Positions 28,681-37,087 of a DNA stretch of 64,000 bases are shown piece by piece (position 1 is the stretch's first letter; every line of letters starts with the position of its first letter). The notes under the pieces were generated by a model. That model worked only from the letters and a program-made list of their open reading frames with translations, was not told where the DNA came from and made no database searches. Made by a program: the position numbers and the translations under genes. Origin of the DNA: Porphyromonas gingivicanis JCM 15907 (GTDB taxonomy: Bacteria > Bacteroidota > Bacteroidia > Bacteroidales > Porphyromonadaceae); NCBI RefSeq assembly GCF_000614585.1, contig NZ_BAKX01000006.1:52770-116769 (forward strand), in the 5' to 3' direction.

Positions 28681-31311
28681 TTACTTCTTAAACACTTTCA
28701 CGCCATCTACGATGTAGACTCCAGAAGGCAGTTGCTCAAACGGGATATTGAGTTTAATCCCAAGTAGGTTGTATATGCCACGATAAGCAGGCTCTTCCAG
28801 GCTAATGCGTTCAATAGCGTCTGGTTTGCTGGGCTTTATGACAATCTTATTGGTAATGATATTGCCAGATGCATCACATACGGCATACTTACTTTCGTTA
28901 AATACCGCCCCTGCTGGTTCGGTGATTTCACAGCCCTCGAGCGTGAGTGATACCAAATCACAGATGGAACCCTTCGTACCTTCTGCGGTTACAGTTGCAT
29001 TTTTGATGGTAAGATGCTCCTCGCTATCTCCTGCTATACCATATGCACCTTGGGCTTCTACACGACAGCCATCAATAGTAAGAGGAGCTTTAAGCAGGTA
29101 AATTGCACAAGACTTGACTGATGCCACGGAAAGCGTTCCTCCGCCTGTAATAGTTGTATTTTCATGAGTGAGAATAGAAGCAGAAGGGGACGAGAGACTG
29201 CATGTTCCTTTGACTACAATGGTAAGATTTTCTACTCTTGATTCGATGCATGTTCTTTCTATCTCAATCGTTGCATCTTCCAAGGTGAGGGTGTTACTAC
29301 TCGGGTCGTACTTGACCGTTCCGCTAACGCCATCAATAACGGAGAGGTCGTCGCAATTGTCCGACGTTACTCCAACCCCTGCTATCTCGAGATTGTATTT
29401 AACTGTGGGCTTTATGACAATCTTATTGGTAATGATATTGCCAGATGCATCACATACGGCATGCTTACTTTCGTTAAATACCGCCCCTGCTGGTTCGGTG
29501 ATTTCACAGCCCACGAGTGTAAGAGATGCCAAGTTGATGATTGAACCCTCCGTACCTTCTGCGGTTACAGTTGCATTTTTAATAACGAGTTTAGCGTTGC
29601 TCGACTCATTGAATCCCGAGATGCCACTCTCACCTTTAGCATCTACACGGCAACGATCAATGATAAGAGTGGCACCTTGATCCAAGTTAATACGGCCCTC
29701 TTTCGATTCAAGATAAAGCTCTCCATCTCCCGAAATAGTTGTATTCACCCAAATATTAAGCGGAGACCAAGTGGTGGACGATAGTTTACATGTTCCTTTG
29801 ACTACAATTGTAAGAGCTACAACTCCCTTTCTTGCGAAAATGCAGTTTTTATCATCTCCTACATCAATTGTTGCATTATCAAGGGTGAGAATCTTACTAC
29901 TGGGGTCATACTTTACTGTTCCACTAACACCCTCAATGACGGAAAGGTCGTTGCAATTGTTCGACGTTACTCCAACCCCTGCTATATCGAGGTCGTATTT
30001 AACTGTGGGCTTTATGACAATCTTATTGGTAATATTGCCAGATGCATCACATACGGCATGCTTACTTTCGTTAAATGTCGCCCCTGCTGGTTCGGTGATT
30101 CCACAGCCCTCGAGCCTGAGTGATACCAAATAACAGATGGCACCCACCGTACCTTCTGCAGTTACGAATGCGTTTTTAATAACGAGTTTAGCATCGCTCG
30201 ACTGATAGAATCCCGAGATGCCAATCGCACCTTTAGCATATATACTGCACCCATCAATGGTAAGAGTGGCACCTTGATCCAAGTTAATCGAACAGCTCTC
30301 GTTCGATTCAAGATAAAGCTCTCCATCTCCCGAAATAGTTGTATTCCCCCAAATATTAAGCGAAGACCAAGTGGTGGAAGCGAGTCTACATGTTCCTTTG
30401 ACTACAATTGTAAGAGCTATAGCTCCCTTTCCTGCGAAAATGCAGTTTTTATCATCTCCTACATCAATTGTTGCATTATCAAGGGTAAGCGTATTACTAC
30501 TCGGGTCGTACTTAACTGTTCCACTAACACCCTCAATGACGGAAAGGTCGTTGCAATTGTTCGACGTTACTCTAACCCCTGCTATCTCGAGGTCGTATTT
30601 AACTGTGGGCTTTATGACAATCTTATTGGTAATATTGCCAGATGCATCACATACGGCATGCTTACTTTTGTTAAATGTCGCCCCTGCTGGTTCGGTGATT
30701 CCACAGCCCTCGAGCCTGAGTGATACCAAATAACAGATGGCACCCACCGTACCTTCTGCGGTTACAGTTGCATTTTTAATAACGAGTTTAGCATCGCTCG
30801 ACTGATAGAATCCCGAGATGCCACTCGCACCTTTAGCATATATACTGCACCCATCAATGGTAAGAGTGGCACCTTTATCCAAGTTAATCGAACGGCTCTG
30901 ATTCGATTTAAGATAAAGCTCTCCATCTCCCGAAATAGTTGTATTCCCCCAAATATTAAGCGAAGACCAAGTGGTGGAAGCGAGTCTACATGTTCCTTTG
31001 ACTACAATTGTAAGAGGTGCACTTTCCTTTTCTGCGAAAATGCAGTTTTTATCATCTCCTACATCAATTGTTGCATTATCAAGGGTAAGCGTATTACTGC
31101 TGGGGTCGTACTTAACTGTTCCACTGACACCATCTATCGCAGAGAGGTCGTTGCAATTGTTCGACGTTACTTTAACCCCTGCTATCTCGAGGTCGTATTT
31201 GGTCTGCGCTTTTGCCATGAAAGGCATTGCAAACATTACAATGAACAGCGTAGCTATCGCCACGGACATGTTCCTTAGTGAAAGATTTTTCATTTTATTG
31301 ATTTGTTTCAT
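28681..31311 (-). CDS. Secreted repeat protein, carbohydrate-binding (Cthe_2159-like) beta-helix
   Basis: An 876-residue exported protein. Residues 1-35 are a signal peptide (MFAMPFMAKAQ end). Four near-identical units of 200 residues follow, starting at about 38, 238, 438 and 638 with KYDLEIAGV or KYDLDIAGV. Each unit has a GTVKYDPSSNTLTLDNATI strand, TTISGDGELYL, TLTIDGC and AKLVIKNATVTAEGT motifs and ends NKIVIKPTV. The short, evenly spaced hydrophobic strands suggest a right-handed beta-helix, as in the DUF4353/Cthe_2159 polysaccharide-binding family. The last 40 residues (RGIYNLLGIKLNIPFEQLPSGVYIVDG) resemble the conserved C-terminus of secreted Prevotella/Bacteroides proteins. It is probably surface exposed or cell-wall directed; ligand unknown. 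Unit 4 is the most diverged. Confidence 0.72.
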   Translation of the reverse strand: MKQINKMKNLSLRNMSVAIATLFIVMFAMPFMAKAQTKYDLEIAGVKVTSNNCNDLSAIDGVSGTVKYDPSSNTLTLDNATIDVGDDKNCIFAEKESAPLTIVVKGTCRLASTTWSSLNIWGNTTISGDGELYLKSNQSRSINLDKGATLTIDGCSIYAKGASGISGFYQSSDAKLVIKNATVTAEGTVGAICYLVSLRLEGCGITEPAGATFNKSKHAVCDASGNITNKIVIKPTVKYDLEIAGVRVTSNNCNDLSVIEGVSGTVKYDPSSNTLTLDNATIDVGDDKNCIFAGKGAIALTIVVKGTCRLASTTWSSLNIWGNTTISGDGELYLESNESCSINLDQGATLTIDGCSIYAKGAIGISGFYQSSDAKLVIKNAFVTAEGTVGAICYLVSLRLEGCGITEPAGATFNESKHAVCDASGNITNKIVIKPTVKYDLDIAGVGVTSNNCNDLSVIEGVSGTVKYDPSSKILTLDNATIDVGDDKNCIFARKGVVALTIVVKGTCKLSSTTWSPLNIWVNTTISGDGELYLESKEGRINLDQGATLIIDRCRVDAKGESGISGFNESSNAKLVIKNATVTAEGTEGSIINLASLTLVGCEITEPAGAVFNESKHAVCDASGNIITNKIVIKPTVKYNLEIAGVGVTSDNCDDLSVIDGVSGTVKYDPSSNTLTLEDATIEIERTCIESRVENLTIVVKGTCSLSSPSASILTHENTTITGGGTLSVASVKSCAIYLLKAPLTIDGCRVEAQGAYGIAGDSEEHLTIKNATVTAEGTKGSICDLVSLTLEGCEITEPAGAVFNESKYAVCDASGNIITNKIVIKPSKPDAIERISLEEPAYRGIYNLLGIKLNIPFEQLPSGVYIVDGVKVFKK
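29401..31200 (-). repeat. Three 600-bp direct repeats plus a diverged fourth
   Basis: The unit boundary sequence ending ...GTATTT recurs at 31200, 30600, 30000 and 29400, a period of 600 bp. Units 1-3 (31200-29401) are nearly identical in long stretches, for example the blocks at 30001-30080 and 30601-30680. The fourth unit runs to about 28810 and is more diverged. Confidence 0.9.
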
Positions 31312-31373
31312 TATTGTTTGTTATTAAAACCAGATTACCAGAAAATAAAGAACACAAGAGAGACTTTCTTTTG

Positions 31374-31404
31374 CAAATTTACATAGCTTTCAGTTAAATA
31401 GCAA
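31374..31404 (-). promoter_or_regulatory. Promoter of the repeat-protein gene
   Basis: Minus strand TTTG ending at 31402, 20 nt, then TAAATTTG (31381-31374), 63 nt before the ATG. Confidence 0.65.
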
Positions 31405-31513
31405 AGTTTTGCTTTTTTAGAGTAGGTATTTTCTCGTAATAAGAGCAACGCCCATCAAGAAAAGTGTTACCTTCGCGGACAAGAAGAAAAAATAGCATTA
31501 AAATATCATCGAT

Positions 31514-31648
31514 ATGGTAGCCGTATTATTTCCTTTTGTATTAGTAATGTTTGCAGTATTTACTCGGAACAATGCTCTATCGATGCTCTATTTTTGTCCT
31601 AACAAGAAGAGGATATCTCAGAGAATACTCTATTATCTTCTAAGCTGA
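31514..31648 (+). CDS. Possible small membrane protein (44 residues)
   Basis: A short open frame starting with a hydrophobic stretch (MVAVLFPFVLVMFAVF) and ending basic (KKRISQRILYYLLS). It is followed 37 nt later by a strong plus-strand terminator (31685-31720), which shows that something here is transcribed rightward, and is preceded at about 31470 by a TACCTTCG close to a -7 element. No homologue is recognised. It could equally be a small RNA gene ending at the same terminator. Confidence 0.3.
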   Translation: MVAVLFPFVLVMFAVFTRNNALSMLYFCPNKKRISQRILYYLLS

Positions 31649-31684
31649 GAGGCTTTTCGAGCGTAGCTCTCTCGTAAACCGTAG

Positions 31685-31720
31685 AAACCTCACTGTATGA
31701 TAGGAAACAGTGAGGTTTTT
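31685..31720 (+). terminator. Rho-independent terminator
   Basis: AAACCTCACTGT (31685-31696) and ACAGTGAGGTTT (31707-31718) form a perfect 12-bp stem followed by T. No annotated plus-strand gene other than the 44-codon frame precedes it. Confidence 0.8.
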
Positions 31721-31763
31721 ATGTATGTAAAAGTTGATTTTTAGGAGGGTTTAGTCATAATTC

Positions 31764-31961
31764 CGTATATACAGAAATATTTTTGCGTATATACGGATAT
31801 TTTATTGCGTATATACGGATATTTTATTGCGTATATACGGAGTTATTTCTACGTATATACAAAGATTTTTCTACGTATATAAAATCATTTCTTTGCCTAT
31901 ATAGAAAAATTTCATGCTGTATATAGAAAAAAATCTGCGCTGTATATAGAGCAATCTCTAT
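31764..31961. repeat. Tandem array, nine units of exactly 22 bp
   Basis: The core CGTATATA or a close variant starts at 31764, 31786, 31808, 31830, 31852, 31874, 31896, 31918 and about 31940. In the leftmost units it is the palindrome CGTATATACG followed by GATATTTTATTG; units decay towards the right (CCTATATAG, TGTATATAG). There are no unique spacers. It lies in the 929-nt gap between the repeat-protein gene and the UspA gene. Confidence 0.9.
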
Positions 31962-32093
31962 ACTTATGTGCAGAAAAATCGTCCAATTTATAGAACAATT
32001 TGATAAAAGATTGTTACTTTCAAATGCTGTTATCTGGAAATTGATAAATAAATCCGTAAGCGCTATCGCATAGGGTAGCAAGGTTCAGGAGAA

Positions 32094-32130
32094 ATAAAAA
32101 ATACTGCGGCAAAATTCGATTTTGCCACAG
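32094..32130 (-). terminator. Terminator of the UspA unit
   Basis: CTGCGGCAAAAT and ATTTTGCCACAG (32104-32130) form a stem, followed on the minus strand by TATTTTTTAT. Confidence 0.8.
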
Positions 32131-32240
32131 CATCCTTTCCTATGTATTTCTAAACTATGTTTCTTAGAGTCCTCCTACTCAGTTCGGCAATAGAGATTTT
32201 CAAACCCGATTTTGAGGCGTAGGAGGTGTTATCTCCCCTC

Positions 32241-33200
32241 TTAACGCCAAGAGCTACTATGCATCACGAGCAGAGGCGTGCCAGCATGGAAGAGCATACG
32301 ACGTGCCATACCGGGGTTAAAGAAGCGAGCAAAAAGGTTACGACGATAAGTGTTCACCACCACCAAACCAATCTTCTTTTCAGTAATAAAGGTGTTTAGA
32401 GCTTCAGAGAAATCTCCTTCATCGAGTTTAGAGAACTCAATCTTACTATTAGGATAGTGTACCCTATGATACTCGGTCATAGCTCTAAGCTCCAAGTCGC
32501 TCCACTCTTTGGCAGAACGAGAGATGTTGAAAAGGCGGTAGTTCGGAGTATTAGGCTCCATCAAATGCATCATACGATCGAACAAAACGAAATCTCGTTG
32601 ATCAAAACTGGTAGCAACACCTACATTTTCAATCTTAGCGAGATCGGTAACTTGTGTCTCTTCTGGTACAATGAAAACAGGCACCTTAGCTCTATCAATA
32701 ACTTCTGCAGCAACAGAACCTATCAAATCATCGTTGCGACGAGACTTCCCTCTCGTACCCATAACGATAGCCATTGGAGGAGCCTGACGAGCAATGGCAA
32801 GGATAATATCTTCTGCCACACCACCACGCACCATAGATTGGAAAGTAACTTTGGGTAACTCCCCTTTTTCGATATGTTCTTGAATCTCTTTTTCCAACTG
32901 TTCCATCTTTTTAATAGCATGTTCCAGTTCTCTATGCGTATTGAGCTCGGCTTTAGAAGGCACAGCTTGCACTTCTCCAAAAAACATAAGCGGAGAGGTA
33001 ACTATCTGATTATAGCAGGCATGTAGCAAGATTACTTCCAAATTGCGACGAGCAGCAAAATGAAAAGCAACAGCTACTACGTTGGGGGTAAAATCACTAA
33101 AATCTACGGGGACCAACACATAAGGCACAGCACCAAGAGGCTTACCCTCTACATAGTTGTCCAATGTATTGAGTTCTTCCTTCACTTCGTGCGATGCCAA
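32241..33200 (-). CDS. Universal stress protein with two UspA domains
   Basis: A 319-residue cytosolic protein. Domain 1 (about 25-175) begins YVLVPVDFSDFTPN and ends with the ATP-binding pattern GTRGKSRRNDDLIGSVAAEVI and VPVFIV. Domain 2 (about 185-315) has the same fold but a degenerate ATP motif (NLFARFFNPGMARRMLFH) and ends TPLLVMHSS. Tandem UspA proteins bind ATP or other nucleotides and help cells survive starvation and oxidative stress; the exact role is unknown. The ATG at 33200 overlaps the end of the upstream DUF2007-like gene by 19 nt, so the two are probably coupled. Confidence 0.88.
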   Translation of the reverse strand: MASHEVKEELNTLDNYVEGKPLGAVPYVLVPVDFSDFTPNVVAVAFHFAARRNLEVILLHACYNQIVTSPLMFFGEVQAVPSKAELNTHRELEHAIKKMEQLEKEIQEHIEKGELPKVTFQSMVRGGVAEDIILAIARQAPPMAIVMGTRGKSRRNDDLIGSVAAEVIDRAKVPVFIVPEETQVTDLAKIENVGVATSFDQRDFVLFDRMMHLMEPNTPNYRLFNISRSAKEWSDLELRAMTEYHRVHYPNSKIEFSKLDEGDFSEALNTFITEKKIGLVVVNTYRRNLFARFFNPGMARRMLFHAGTPLLVMHSSSWR

Positions 33201-33441
33201 TTACTATCTTCTATCAGCCCGAGTGCTTTAGGTAAATCGCTCTCTTTGATACGCACACGCACCCCTGCCGAAACAACGGGTAAAAGCTGGTTCACATTCT
33301 GAAGAAAAACCTCGATACCCTCAGTTTCAAGCATTGTTTTCAGTATCTGGCTTTCTCAAAAGTATGAATAGCCAACGTTACTAATTTCTCTTCTTGGTTA
33401 GGTGAGGAGTTATTGAATCCCTCTTGTGAATCTTTTTTCAT
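33182..33441 (-). CDS. DUF2007-like small protein (one frameshift)
   Basis: About 86 residues after repairing one break. It begins MKKDSQEGFNNSSPNQEEKLVTLAIHTFEKA; the frame must shift at about 33350 (GCCAGATACTG) by one base to continue ILKTMLETEGIEVFLQN and VNQLLPVVSAGVRVRIKE, ending SNWHRTK at 33182. The pattern of an early strand, a helix with xILKxxLExEGIxxFL, and a later xVRVxxxDxxxA segment is that of the DUF2007 'signal transducing protein' family, a GlnB-like small fold. Function is unknown. Its stop overlaps the UspA gene, suggesting joint expression. Confidence 0.65.
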
Positions 33442-33604
33442 AGCTAACGTCTCCTTTAGATTTTGTTGTTTATATTCAAATCCTTTCGCTTGAGGAAAGG
33501 GAAAGAGGTAGCGAATGAACTCCTTGGAGTAAACTCCTTCAATCAAATGGAGTATCGTTCGGAAGAGAAGCATCTCATACTTTTTAGTACAAGAGATTAT
33601 TTGT

Positions 33605-33658
33605 AAAAAAGAGTTTCACAAACCCTCTATTAATTTTAGGGAGCGGTGAAACTCTTTT
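33605..33658 (-). terminator. Terminator of the HTH protein gene
   Basis: AAAGAGTTTCAC (33608-33619) and GTGAAACTCTTT (33646-33657) pair perfectly around a smaller inner stem; minus-strand T6 follows. Confidence 0.82.
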
Positions 33659-33694
33659 ATTTATTTGCCTTGGAGCAAAAAAGAAGAAGTCTGT

Positions 33695-33973
33695 TTACTC
33701 GTTTTCTTGCTTCTTTTCACAGCCTTCTATCTCCGCAATGATTTCCAACGCTCTATCCAATATAGTTGTATCATCAATTTCTACGATGCCCCCGTCTGGA
33801 CCAGGCTCTATATGGATACCAGCACTACGACCATCTTCGTAGTTGTCTCCACCGAAATAGTTCCGTACGGTTTCTACTCTGAGCCCCAATTCTTCTGCGA
33901 TACGCTGTGTAGCTCCATCGGGAAGCCTATCCTTAATGCTTCTAAGTTCGTTAAATGTGATTGTCTTAGCCAT
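33695..33973 (-). CDS. Small HTH DNA-binding protein, Bacteroidetes-specific type
   Basis: A 92-residue acidic protein (about half of the last 50 residues polar or acidic). Residues 18-40 (GATQRIAEELGLRVETVRNYF) have the spacing of a helix-turn-helix, with Ala-Glu-Glu-Leu-Gly at the turn. The C-terminal half (HIEPGPDGGIVEIDDTTILD) is short and acidic, ending EGCEKKQENE. Similar short proteins are widely conserved in Bacteroidales and annotated only as DNA-binding protein. Target and role are unknown. It is a single-gene unit with its own terminator. Confidence 0.7.
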   Translation of the reverse strand: MAKTITFNELRSIKDRLPDGATQRIAEELGLRVETVRNYFGGDNYEDGRSAGIHIEPGPDGGIVEIDDTTILDRALEIIAEIEGCEKKQENE

Positions 33974-34319
33974 ATTCCAATCTTTGTTGTTTATAGGGTT
34001 TGTAATTATAGATTTCTTGTTCGTGCCTCTAAATTAGTCCAAATATCTGTATTTTCCAAACAATCAGACTTAAAAAAAATATTCTTTCAACACTGTTTTT
34101 CAACGTACATTAACAAGGAAGAAATATCTCCCCAACAATCACTTCCATTTAATATAAGCAACTAATTTCTGTGAGAAGAGCAGCGCCTCTTTCCTTATTC
34201 TACCTAATAGACACTGCTCTTTTGCAGACTTTCTACATGCTTTTTCGAAACGACCCGACAATAGCAATGCCTAAAAGCGACTTCCTACCAGTAACTTTCT
34301 ATCCTCCAAGAAACAAGTT
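33974..34319. other. Intergenic gap with no recognisable feature
   Basis: This stretch between the divergent HTH and DUF3078 genes is AT-rich. I see no RNA gene, repeat or convincing open frame in it. It should hold the promoter of the HTH gene, but no TAnnTTTG was found on the minus strand. Confidence 0.5.
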
Positions 34320-34350
34320 TTGAGCTTAAGAGGGGAAATAATTACCTTTG
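34320..34350 (+). promoter_or_regulatory. Promoter of the DUF3078 gene
   Basis: TTG (34320-34322, preceded by TT), 20 nt, TACCTTTG (34343-34350); the ATG is 40 nt further on. Confidence 0.72.
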
Positions 34351-34390
34351 TTTCATATACAAAAGGACTAATGTTAAAACTATTTCGTCT

Positions 34391-35850
34391 ATGAATATTA
34401 TTTACTCGTTACGTTCACAAATTCGCATCACGCTACTAATCTTTCTTTTAGTTCTAACACCCCTTACAGCATCGGCACAGTATGAGGGGGGGATAGAGGT
34501 AGAGGGTATTCCTCTACAAGGAGAGGAAATGGAGCTCTATACCTCTGATTATACAATGCCGATCACTACCGACACAGATAGTATACGCCATAACCAGCCA
34601 ACAGAGATAGAAGAGGGAGTAGATGTCATATTGGAACGTTTGCGCAATAGAAATCAACCACTATCCCATACCACAGCCTATACATCATGGCTTCCCGTTT
34701 GGCTTACTATGCCTCTCTCTACCTACATGGCAGATATTACTCACATAGAAAAGCCTCTTTTTTCTGTTCCTAACATTACTCTTCAAAGCAACCCTTCAAA
34801 ACAGCAAAAAATCCTTTTTGAAGAAATTATTGAGGGCAACAAGATGGAGTTACAGGCACTTCGATGGCTACAAAACCAAAGACCAGAGTTAATTCAAGAA
34901 ACAGAGAGCGACCTTTTGGCTCATAAGATAGAACACGTTGTGATAGCTCCCAGCGAAGCACAAATCACTCTGTCCGAACCTCCAAAGCCTACTGTACAAG
35001 ACCCTCTTAGAGGTATCAAAAAAATCTTATTGCCTCGCCAATACTGGTCTTTCGGATGGAACAGTGTACTACAATTCTCTCAAGCCTATATATCGCCCAA
35101 CTGGCACAAAGGTGGGAATAGCAACTTTAACCTATACAATCGTCAGCTATTCAAAGCAGATTACAAAAAAGAACAACTCTCTTGGAACAATGAACTTGAG
35201 TGGCGATTGAGCGTTTTTACAAGCCCTGCCGATACAGTTTCTCGCTATCGTGTAGCCGATGATCTTCTCCGTCTACGCTCCAATATAGGATGGGAGTCTC
35301 CTCTTAAAAACTTCTTCTACACACTTGATGCGGAGGTACGTACCAATTTTTCAAAATGAGAGAAGAAAATAAAACCAAGATTCTGTCTGACCTTTTTTCT
35401 CCCGTAATTACCACAGTGGGAGGGGGGATAAAGTATGTATACGAACACAAATCGTCCACCTACTATGGTCGCAAAGTGCGCTTAGAAGTAAACTTCGCCC
35501 CAATAGCCTACGACTTGCGATGGACATTAAATGGAAATATGGATTTGACTCGTCATGGATTTAAGAAAGGCGAACGTATCTATAGTGCCGTAGGATCTAT
35601 GTTCCGCGCCAATTTGGACTTCGATATAACTCAGTCTTTTGCATGGCGTTCGCGTCTGTACTACAATACGAGCTACAAGCGCATCGAAACAGAATGGGAA
35701 AATACTTTCATATTTGCACTTTCGAAGTATTTCTCTACACGTCTCAACGTACACCTTCGCTTCGACGATGCTGTACCCAAAACACTTGAAAATCCCTACC
35801 GAATACAGATCAATCAACTATTCAGTTTCGGTATAGAAATGAATATTTAG
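34391..35850 (+). CDS. DUF3078 outer-membrane protein (one frameshift)
   Basis: About 486 residues when repaired. A signal peptide (residues 1-29, ending LTASAQ) is followed by an unconserved region to about 215 and then the DUF3078 core: YWSFGWNSVLQFSQAYISPNWHKGGNSNFN, with the signature N-W-x-x-G-G-N, and repeated amphipathic strands to the end (LFSFGIEMNI). The frame breaks at a T5 run (35347-35351); a sixth T gives RTNFFKMREENKTKIL and reads through. The family is restricted to Bacteroidetes, predicted to form a barrel in the outer membrane, and has no known function. It is a single-gene unit. Confidence 0.82.
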
Positions 35851-35930
35851 ACCTTTTGTAACACGAGGTTTCTTGCTGTGTACGAACAGTAAAAAGCCCC
35901 TCTCCTTACGAAAGTGGCTATACACACAGT

Positions 35931-35974
35931 GAGGTCTCACAAAAAGGCTTTTTGTTGCCTTTTTGTGAGACCTC
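35931..35974. terminator. Strong bidirectional terminator between convergent genes
   Basis: GAGGTCTCACAAAAAGGC (35931-35948) and GCCTTTTTGTGAGACCTC (35957-35974) form a perfect 18-bp stem with an 8-nt loop, between the DUF3078 gene and the leftward T9SS-like pair. Confidence 0.85.
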
Positions 35975-35985
35975 ATAACAAAATT

Positions 35986-37074
35986 TTAATGAGTAGGGAT
36001 AAACACCTTAACAGGCTTTGCTCCTGTAACAACTACAAATAACAATCCCGAAGGTAGGTTGGGAAGTTCGCACTTGCCATTCACCAGTTGTCTCTCAACA
36101 ACACGCTCTCCAAAAGAGTTAAATACTAAAACCTCTCCTTTCTCTCTCTGAGGGTGAACTATTGTTACATCATGTCCTTTTTGAGAAAGTTCCAACTCTA
36201 TATTTTGATGGGTTCCTATTGTTTCAACTGCATTTATCTCTTTATTGTCGTACAAAAAGTCTACATACATATACAGCGTAGATTGAAAAGCCAAATAACC
36301 TACCGTGGCAAGAGTTTGAGTAGGAGTATGGTACATCTCCCACATATTACTCCCTACATTAATGCCTCTATCCTCGAAGCCCTGCTCTTTAAGCCACTTC
36401 CAGACAGCACTGACTTTTGGTACTTTTAGGCGTTCCCAAGAAGAGGCAATAAGTGTTTTGCGATAAAGTTGGTTTCTGGAGTTGAAGGTTAGAAGAGTCA
36501 CGGGAAAATCCATATTCTGATTGAGAAAAGCCTCTATCCCGACACGATACTCTTCAGAAACATTGGGGTGCATATCCCAATAAGTTGAGGTAAATAGTTT
36601 TGAGCCTTTTTCTGTGAGAAGCGGAGTAATCAATTCACGAGAACTTCCCCAAGGCAAATCTATTGGGGGCATCACGAGAGGTACCTCCTGCTTCACTTCA
36701 ACGGTAAAGGTAGCTTTCCCAATCGGAGCAGTCAAATCCGCCTGATCATTAGTGCCTGGCACTGCCTTATACGCGGTCATTGTCAACTGAGCTGTTCCAA
36801 CAGATTTAGCAACAAAAGTATTTCCATTGGCTTTTACTATACTCGCATTATCGCTCTCGTAACGAATTACGTAACGCTTCTTTCCTGACACGTGATCCAC
36901 CATTTTGCTACTGTACTCCTTAATAGGCATACGGTATAGAGAGCCTACAGGAATCACACAATGCTCCACCAAGGGAATAATGCGCTCTGTATTTTGCTCT
37001 TGAGCCATGGCAATACAAGAGAGATAAGAGACGAACAATGCCATCATCAAAGTTTTAAGAACATGTTTTTTCAT
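35986..37074 (-). CDS. Secreted protein with bacterial Ig-like domain and T9SS-type C-terminus
   Basis: A 362-residue exported protein. Residues 1-24 are a signal peptide (MALFVSYLSCIAMA). Residues 30-130 form a Big_2-like Ig domain: VIRYESDNASIVKANGNTFV then KSVGTAQLTMTAYK, the classic pattern. The middle part (NQLYRKTLIASSWERLKVPK) is unrecognised. The last 70 residues (HDVTIVHPQREKGEVLVFN, GERVVERQLVNG, LPSGLLFVVVTGAKPVKVF) follow the type A T9SS sorting-domain pattern of two strand pairs, a G-E/D turn and a terminal hydrophobic strand. It is therefore probably secreted or attached to the surface by type IX secretion (inference). It lies 13 nt after the upstream gene of the same kind. Confidence 0.7.
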   Translation of the reverse strand: MKKHVLKTLMMALFVSYLSCIAMAQEQNTERIIPLVEHCVIPVGSLYRMPIKEYSSKMVDHVSGKKRYVIRYESDNASIVKANGNTFVAKSVGTAQLTMTAYKAVPGTNDQADLTAPIGKATFTVEVKQEVPLVMPPIDLPWGSSRELITPLLTEKGSKLFTSTYWDMHPNVSEEYRVGIEAFLNQNMDFPVTLLTFNSRNQLYRKTLIASSWERLKVPKVSAVWKWLKEQGFEDRGINVGSNMWEMYHTPTQTLATVGYLAFQSTLYMYVDFLYDNKEINAVETIGTHQNIELELSQKGHDVTIVHPQREKGEVLVFNSFGERVVERQLVNGKCELPNLPSGLLFVVVTGAKPVKVFIPTH

Positions 37075-37087
37075 AGTTTTCGAGATA

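Noticed and set aside
28805..31327. Several open frames of 98-170 codons on the plus strand opposite the repeat protein
   Set aside because: They recur at the 600-bp repeat period and translate the complement of the repeats, so they are shadows of the real minus-strand gene.
31764..31961. CRISPR array
   Set aside because: Units are contiguous with a 22-bp period; there are no unique spacers of 30-40 bp and no cas genes.
31824..32081. An 85-codon minus-strand frame across the 22-bp array
   Set aside because: Its C-terminal repetitiveness is explained by the tandem repeats; no start context or homologue is recognised.
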